DNA from: Bacteroides sp. | GTDB lineage: Bacteria; Bacteroidota; Bacteroidia; Bacteroidales; Bacteroidaceae | Assembly (NCBI GenBank): GCA_019416685.1 | Contig: DXWV01000036.1 | Location: forward strand, 8,854-44,244 | DNA: 35,391 nucleotides | Direction of reading: 5' to 3' | Part shown: positions 31,498 to 35,391 of the stretch, piece by piece | How positions within the stretch are numbered: the first letter of the stretch is position 1 | How the letters are laid out: every line of letters begins with the position of its first letter | Notes under the pieces: generated by a model | Database searches by the model: none | The model's input: only the letters and a program-made list of their open reading frames with translations | What the model was told of the DNA's origin: nothing | Program-made: the position numbers and the translations under genes

Positions 31498-33258
31498 TTA
31501 CGATTGAAGTTTCTTTTCATCAATCAACTCTTTCAGTTGCTTCCGGAAACCCTCATACTCTTCTGATTTAAACTTCGAGTAATTCATCTGCTTACAGATA
31601 TTAATCATCTTTTTAAAATAATCCATTACTTCATTGAAGTTATCAAATTCAAACTCGGTATGACAGATATCAATTACCATATCCAGAATAGCTTCCTGAC
31701 GCTCCATAGGAGTTACAGCATCTATTTCATCAAATGCATCCTGCTGAAGAATAACGAAGTCAATCAATTCTGACTTCCAGAAGATAACATGATACTCTAC
31801 AGGTACACCGTCATCACCCAGAATGTTAATCTGCTCAGCAATTTCCTTTCCACGCTGCAAACGAGTTTTGATTTCATTTACTTTACCAATCCATTCATCA
31901 TTGATATGTTCGGATATATATGCTTCAAATTCCGGATATTCAATATATTTTGAATAAGAGTCAATCGGGTTCACAGCCGGATAACGCTTCTTATCCGCGC
32001 GGTCCTGCTCAAGAGCGTAGAAACAACGAGCTACTTTCTTGGTATTCTCTGTCACTGGCTCCTTCAGGTTACCACCCGCCGGAGACACTGTACCGATAAA
32101 GGTAATAGAGCCGGTTTTATCATTGTTCAGTTTCACATATCCTGCACGACCGTAAAAATTGGAGATGATAGAAGACAAGTCCATTGGGAAAGCATCTGGT
32201 CCGGGCAACTCTTCCATACGATTGGACATCTCACGCAATGCCTGTGCCCAACGGGAAGTAGAGTCGGCCATCAGCAAAATTTTCAAGCCCATTGCACGAT
32301 AATATTCTGCGATTGTCATTGCCGTGTATACAGATGCCTCACGGGCAGCTACCGGCATGTTCGACGTATTCGCAATAATAATGGTACGTTCCATCAACTT
32401 ACGTCCTGTATGTGGGTCAACCAATTCAGGGAATTCGGTAAAGATTTCCACGACCTCATTCGCACGTTCACCACAAGCAGCGATAATAACGATATCTGCT
32501 TCGGCCTGTTTTGAGATAGCATGCTGAAGTACGGTTTTACCAGTACCAAACGGACCAGGAATAAATCCCGTGCCACCTTCAACAATCGGATTTACCGTAT
32601 CAATCACACGAACACCAGTCTCCAACAATTTGAATGGACGCGGCTTTTCTTTATAATTCTTCATGGCACGTTTCACCGGCCACCTCTGAATCATATTTAC
32701 ATCGATAAGATTACCTTCTTCATCTTTCAATACAGCCATCCTATCTTCTATCTTATAATCACCCTCATCGGCAATATATTCAACCGTACAAATACCCTTC
32801 AGTGTAAAAGGTGCCATAATTTTCAGCGGCTGAAAGTTTTCATCCACTTGCCCCAGCCATGCCGACGCTTCTACTTTATCACCGACTTTTACCAACGGCA
32901 CAAAATGCCACACTCTTTCTTTATCCAATGGATATGTATATTCACCTCTTTTGAGGAAAACACCTTCCATCTTGTCGAGGTCATTTTGCAAACCATCATA
33001 GTTTTTTGATAACATGCCCGGACCCAGAGTCACTTCAAGCATGTGTCCTGTAAATTCGGCTTCAGCCCCCACTTTCAGTCCGCGAGTGCTCTCAAACACC
33101 TGGACGTATACATGTGAACCTACCACCTTAATCACCTCCGCCATCAGCTTGTCGCCACCAGTTGAGATATAACAAATCTCATTCTGTGCTACCGGTCCGT
33201 CAACGACGAGGGTCACCATGTTGGCAATAACGCCACTAACAGTTCCTTTTGTTGCCAT
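31498..33258 (-). CDS. atpA: V-type ATPase subunit A (catalytic)
   Basis: Catalytic subunit, 586 residues. N-terminal barrel (TKGTVSGVIANMVTLVVDGP), the A-subunit-specific bulge region (LGPGMLSKNYDGLQ; RGEYTYPLDKERVWHFVPLV), Walker A GPFGTGKT, the Glu in ACGERANEVVE, Walker B-type LLMADSTSRWAQALREMSNRMEELPG, and the helical C-terminus ending in RKQLKELIDEKKLQS. All catalytic residues expected of V/A-type A subunits appear intact. It is 18 bases after the DUF2764 gene. The same enzyme could hydrolyse ATP to export ions or, less likely, make ATP. Confidence 0.96.
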   Translation of the reverse strand: MATKGTVSGVIANMVTLVVDGPVAQNEICYISTGGDKLMAEVIKVVGSHVYVQVFESTRGLKVGAEAEFTGHMLEVTLGPGMLSKNYDGLQNDLDKMEGVFLKRGEYTYPLDKERVWHFVPLVKVGDKVEASAWLGQVDENFQPLKIMAPFTLKGICTVEYIADEGDYKIEDRMAVLKDEEGNLIDVNMIQRWPVKRAMKNYKEKPRPFKLLETGVRVIDTVNPIVEGGTGFIPGPFGTGKTVLQHAISKQAEADIVIIAACGERANEVVEIFTEFPELVDPHTGRKLMERTIIIANTSNMPVAAREASVYTAMTIAEYYRAMGLKILLMADSTSRWAQALREMSNRMEELPGPDAFPMDLSSIISNFYGRAGYVKLNNDKTGSITFIGTVSPAGGNLKEPVTENTKKVARCFYALEQDRADKKRYPAVNPIDSYSKYIEYPEFEAYISEHINDEWIGKVNEIKTRLQRGKEIAEQINILGDDGVPVEYHVIFWKSELIDFVILQQDAFDEIDAVTPMERQEAILDMVIDICHTEFEFDNFNEVMDYFKKMINICKQMNYSKFKSEEYEGFRKQLKELIDEKKLQS

Positions 33259-33276
33259 ATAATTTTAGTTATTTAT

Positions 33277-34116
33277 TTACCTAAATTCTGCGGGAATCTG
33301 TACCTCATCCTTCAGCGTATCAATAATGCTTCGGAATAACTGATTTCCTTTCTCTTTATCCAATGATATCCATCGTTCAATCATTTCCAATTGCAATAAG
33401 AAAGCGAAAATGCGTTCAATTGTAAAATAATTAAAAAATGTAGCTTCCTCCATCCAATCCCAGCGTAATGAATCAAGCTTCTTTTCACGCTCTACCAGTT
33501 CGGCTATTTCACTGATTTTTACTAACTGTTCCAGACAATCTACCTCACCGGTCAATCCGAAGTCACGAGCACCGGACGTACGTAATGCTTCACAAACCTC
33601 TGTATCGCCTACGATATACTGTGCTATATCCCATTTATACTTACGGGCCGTAAATGCTACCAGAATATTATTTATAGTCAGATTGAATTTAAACCAGGAA
33701 GCGATAAACTCATTTCCACATTTCATGGCATACTCATAGTACAGTGCTGCCAAATGATCTTCATGCAACACAACACTTTCTACCGGAGTATTGAAATAAT
33801 CAGAAATAAAAACAGAGATATAGGAAGGGAACTCTTTCGGATTAACCTCACCACCTTCTTTTATCACACTGATATATTCGATGAGTTCTTCCGCAGAGAA
33901 ATTTCCTCTTAAATCGATAACTGCCTCCTTATCTTCAAGTAATTTCAAGACATTTGCATTATCAAATTTCAAATAGAACAAATCTATCAGCTTCTGGTCT
34001 GAAGAAGAGATTCCGGGATAAATTTCAGTTTTAAAATCAGCTACTGTATAACTCAGTTTACTATCCTCAAGAGTGAGTTCAGGCAAACCGGCTACCAAGT
34101 AATAGTATTTACTCAT
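33277..34116 (-). CDS. DUF2764 protein, candidate V-ATPase subunit C substitute
   Basis: Soluble, mostly helical protein of 279 residues found with V-ATPase genes in Bacteroidota (DUF2764). It opens SKYYYLVAGLPELTLEDSKL; the central part has NLTINNILVAFTARKYKWD, and the end DSLRWDWMEEATFFNYFTIERIFAFLLQLEMIERW. It occupies the place between E and A where other operons have subunit C (d), the socket joining shaft and membrane ring. That, the size and the helical make-up suggest it fills the role of C. This is inference; no sequence motif proves it. It is 12 bases after atpE and 18 before atpA. Confidence 0.75.
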   Translation of the reverse strand: MSKYYYLVAGLPELTLEDSKLSYTVADFKTEIYPGISSSDQKLIDLFYLKFDNANVLKLLEDKEAVIDLRGNFSAEELIEYISVIKEGGEVNPKEFPSYISVFISDYFNTPVESVVLHEDHLAALYYEYAMKCGNEFIASWFKFNLTINNILVAFTARKYKWDIAQYIVGDTEVCEALRTSGARDFGLTGEVDCLEQLVKISEIAELVEREKKLDSLRWDWMEEATFFNYFTIERIFAFLLQLEMIERWISLDKEKGNQLFRSIIDTLKDEVQIPAEFR

Positions 34117-34128
34117 AATCGTTCTCTA

Positions 34129-34719
34129 TTAGAATAGCATTTCTACTAATTGAGGACGCAGAAACTCTTTGAAATAATTCATAAATTCTTCTTCTCCAAA
34201 GTTCACTTTATACGAACCGTCTGCCGGAGAAACAGAAAATAATGTTTTAATACCATTTACCTGCTCTATTCTGACACCCTTGTCTAAAAGAGCTTTGGCA
34301 TTGGCAGCAAAGTATTTCTTCAGTGATTCTGCATCAGCTGTCGAAATAACAATAGGTTCATCTATACTCCATTTGGAAGCTAAAGCTACAATAAATGCGT
34401 TTAAAAAGTCTTGATTCTGCGCAAATTCCTTTACGGGAGCAGTCACTATTTTATCTGTCACAATGGTAGCTATTTCCGATTTCAGTGCATTTACAGCCTG
34501 ACCGGCGAACAGCTTTAATTCTGATTTAGTATTTTCTGCCAGTTCATCAGCAGATTTACGAGAGGAGGTAATAATTGACTCTGCTTCCTTATGAGCATCT
34601 TCAATAATCTTCTTGGCTTCTTCCTGAGCATTTGCGATAAGACGCTGGGCTTCTTCATTACCTTTTTCTACGCCTTCACGATAAATCTTATCGGTCAACT
34701 CTTGAATTTTGTTTTCCAT
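34129..34719 (-). CDS. atpE: V-type ATPase subunit E (peripheral stalk)
   Basis: Peripheral-stalk subunit of 196 residues. The N-terminal half is one long charged helix (KIQELTDKIYREGVEKGNEE, then EAQRLIANAQEEAKKIIEDAHKEAE) with the alanine-containing right-handed coiled-coil pattern of E subunits. The C-terminal half is a small alpha/beta domain that ends in GEEEFMNYFKEFLRPQLVEMLF. It is the first gene of the operon. Its usual partner in the stalk (G/H) has no recognisable gene here. Confidence 0.88.
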   Translation of the reverse strand: MENKIQELTDKIYREGVEKGNEEAQRLIANAQEEAKKIIEDAHKEAESIITSSRKSADELAENTKSELKLFAGQAVNALKSEIATIVTDKIVTAPVKEFAQNQDFLNAFIVALASKWSIDEPIVISTADAESLKKYFAANAKALLDKGVRIEQVNGIKTLFSVSPADGSYKVNFGEEEFMNYFKEFLRPQLVEMLF

Positions 34720-34779
34720 GTTCGCGGACTATTTAGAAGTTTATATTATAATATCTATGTATTTCGATTAGATTCTTGC

Positions 34780-34787
34780 CAAAAGTA
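34780..34787 (-). promoter_or_regulatory. Bacteroides-type -7 promoter element for the V-ATPase operon
   Basis: Read on the minus strand, TACTTTTG matches TAnnTTTG; a T-rich stretch lies about 20 bases upstream. The leader to the atpE start would be about 54 bases. The rest of 34720-35018 is A/T-rich with no gene. Confidence 0.55.
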
Positions 34788-34950
34788 CGAATTTCAATCT
34801 AATTAAAAAAGGGAAAAGAAGAAGAAAACTGTTCATAAAATAGAAAAGAATAGCCAAAAAGGAGGAAATATTGCAATAAAATGCCATTTAGAATCTATTC
34901 TTATATCAAATAAGCCCACATATACAAAAAATATAATCATCCGGATAGTT

Positions 34951-35000
34951 ATAAAACACAAATGAGAGCAAAGCAACTTTCATGCTTTACTCTCATTTGT
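34951..35000 (-). terminator. Rho-independent terminator of the cysteine-rich lipoprotein gene
   Basis: On the minus strand the arms ACAAATGAGAGTAAAGCA and TGCTTTGCTCTCATTTGT pair along 18 bases with one weak position around a 7-base loop, followed by GTTTTATAA. It begins 19 bases after the stop. Confidence 0.8.
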
Positions 35001-35018
35001 ATCAGATAATCTCGCTTA

Positions 35019-35246
35019 TTATTTCTTGTCACAAGCTTTTTTCTCACATCCGGCCTCTTCTTTGCAGCATGCCTTAGTAGAATCGCAAGCAGCAGAATCA
35101 GCCTTACAGCAAGGGGCTGCAGCTTCTACAGTTTCAACTTCCACCGATTCAGCAGATACCTCAGTATTTGCAGGTTTGTTACCACAAGAAGTTACAGCGA
35201 AAGAAAATGCTACTGCAACAGCAGCCAAAAATAATTTAGTCTTCAT
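35019..35246 (-). CDS. Small cysteine-rich lipoprotein, function unknown
   Basis: Predicted lipoprotein of 75 residues from ATG 35246 (MKTKLFLAAVAVAFSFAVTSCGNK; lipid-bearing Cys21). The open frame extends to 35360, but the promoter lies inside that extension. Mature protein: an acidic stretch (about 28-45), then 30 residues with seven cysteines in the pattern CC-x6-C-x5-CC-x5-C-x4-C (46, 47, 54, 60, 61, 67, 72) mixed with Lys, Asp and Glu. The spacing suggests metal binding or redox chemistry, but no named family was recognised. Single-gene unit with its own promoter and terminator. Confidence 0.75.
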   Translation of the reverse strand: MKTKLFLAAVAVAFSFAVTSCGNKPANTEVSAESVEVETVEAAAPCCKADSAACDSTKACCKEEAGCEKKACDKK

Positions 35247-35285
35247 ACTTAATTGCTTTAAACAGTTATTGATTATTGTCGGCTG

Positions 35286-35293
35286 CAAATATA
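35286..35293 (-). promoter_or_regulatory. Bacteroides-type -7 promoter element for the cysteine-rich lipoprotein
   Basis: Read on the minus strand, TATATTTG followed by C matches TAnnTTTG. It lies about 40 bases before the ATG at 35246. Confidence 0.6.
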
Positions 35294-35317
35294 AGTAAAT
35301 AAAAACACATATGCAAG

Positions 35318-35338
35318 GTGCTTCCTGCACGGGGAAGT
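35318..35338. repeat. Dispersed palindromic repeat, copy 2
   Basis: GTGCTTCC(T)GCACGGGGA(A)GT, 19 of 21 bases identical to 494-514. Just beyond it (35359-35391, minus strand) GGGAGGGGGATTTTTTTG looks like the 3' arm and T run of a terminator whose other arm lies outside the window. Confidence 0.5.
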
Positions 35339-35391
35339 ACTCCACGCGAATTTCACACAAAAAAATCCCCCTCCCATCAATCGTCTTGACG

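Noticed and set aside
32521..33009. Plus-strand ORF of 162 codons inside atpA
   Set aside because: Antisense shadow of the catalytic V-ATPase subunit.

Overview
The window is chromosomal DNA from a Bacteroidota member, very probably Bacteroides or a close relative. Supporting signs are a ribosomal protein S16 with a long Ala/Glu/Lys-rich tail, promoter elements of the TAnnTTTG type in front of several genes, few strong Shine-Dalgarno sites, lipoproteins and 'AQ' signal peptidase sites, an RRM-type RNA-binding protein, DUF3784 and DUF2764 proteins, TlpA/DUF4369 thioredoxin lipoproteins, and a glycogen synthase of the eukaryotic (GT3) type. No phage, insertion sequence, tRNA, rRNA or CRISPR array was seen. 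Gene density is high and most of the region looks like core genome.

Layout. (1) 1-716: end of rpsP, its terminator, then a 23-nt-period array of short palindromes. (2) 717-5495, minus strand: a DUF3784 membrane protein, then a four-gene unit read as GT2 glycosyltransferase, GT87-like membrane glycosyltransferase, HAD phosphatase (ATGA-coupled) and class A beta-lactamase carrying a truncated aspartyl-protease-like tail. (3) 5776-13644, plus strand: a complete heavy-metal RND efflux system (TolC-like outer membrane factor, adaptor lipoprotein, CzcA-type pump) followed, after a second 23-nt-period palindrome array, by an OmpR-type response regulator and histidine kinase. (4) 13647-16451, minus: a membrane-associated MutS-like ATPase, an RRM protein and a small outer-membrane barrel-like protein. 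(5) 16536-20910, minus: potABCD polyamine ABC importer, with unusual PotA and PotD C-termini. (6) 21049-22149, plus: TlpA-like lipoprotein. (7) 22391-26649, minus: glycogen synthase (GT3) then glycogen phosphorylase (GT35), probably one operon. (8) 27044-34719, minus: V-type ATPase operon E-DUF2764-A-B-D-I-K, without recognisable C, F or G/H genes, ending in a strong terminator. (9) 35019-35246, minus: a cysteine-rich small lipoprotein.

How they fit together. The RND pump and two-component pair probably form one metal-resistance module. The two glycogen genes make and break down the same polymer. The V-ATPase proteolipid keeps all five residues that bind Na+ in the Enterococcus hirae NtpK ring, so this enzyme is predicted to move Na+.

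Most unusual signals: two unrelated-sequence palindrome arrays that share an exact 23-nt period; a beta-lactamase fused to a broken retropepsin-like domain; a duplicated C-terminal module in PotA; a membrane tail on PotD; an inverted repeat that buries the start codon of the barrel-like gene; and the reduced V-ATPase gene set. All family assignments come from reading motifs in the sequence; no database search was run.
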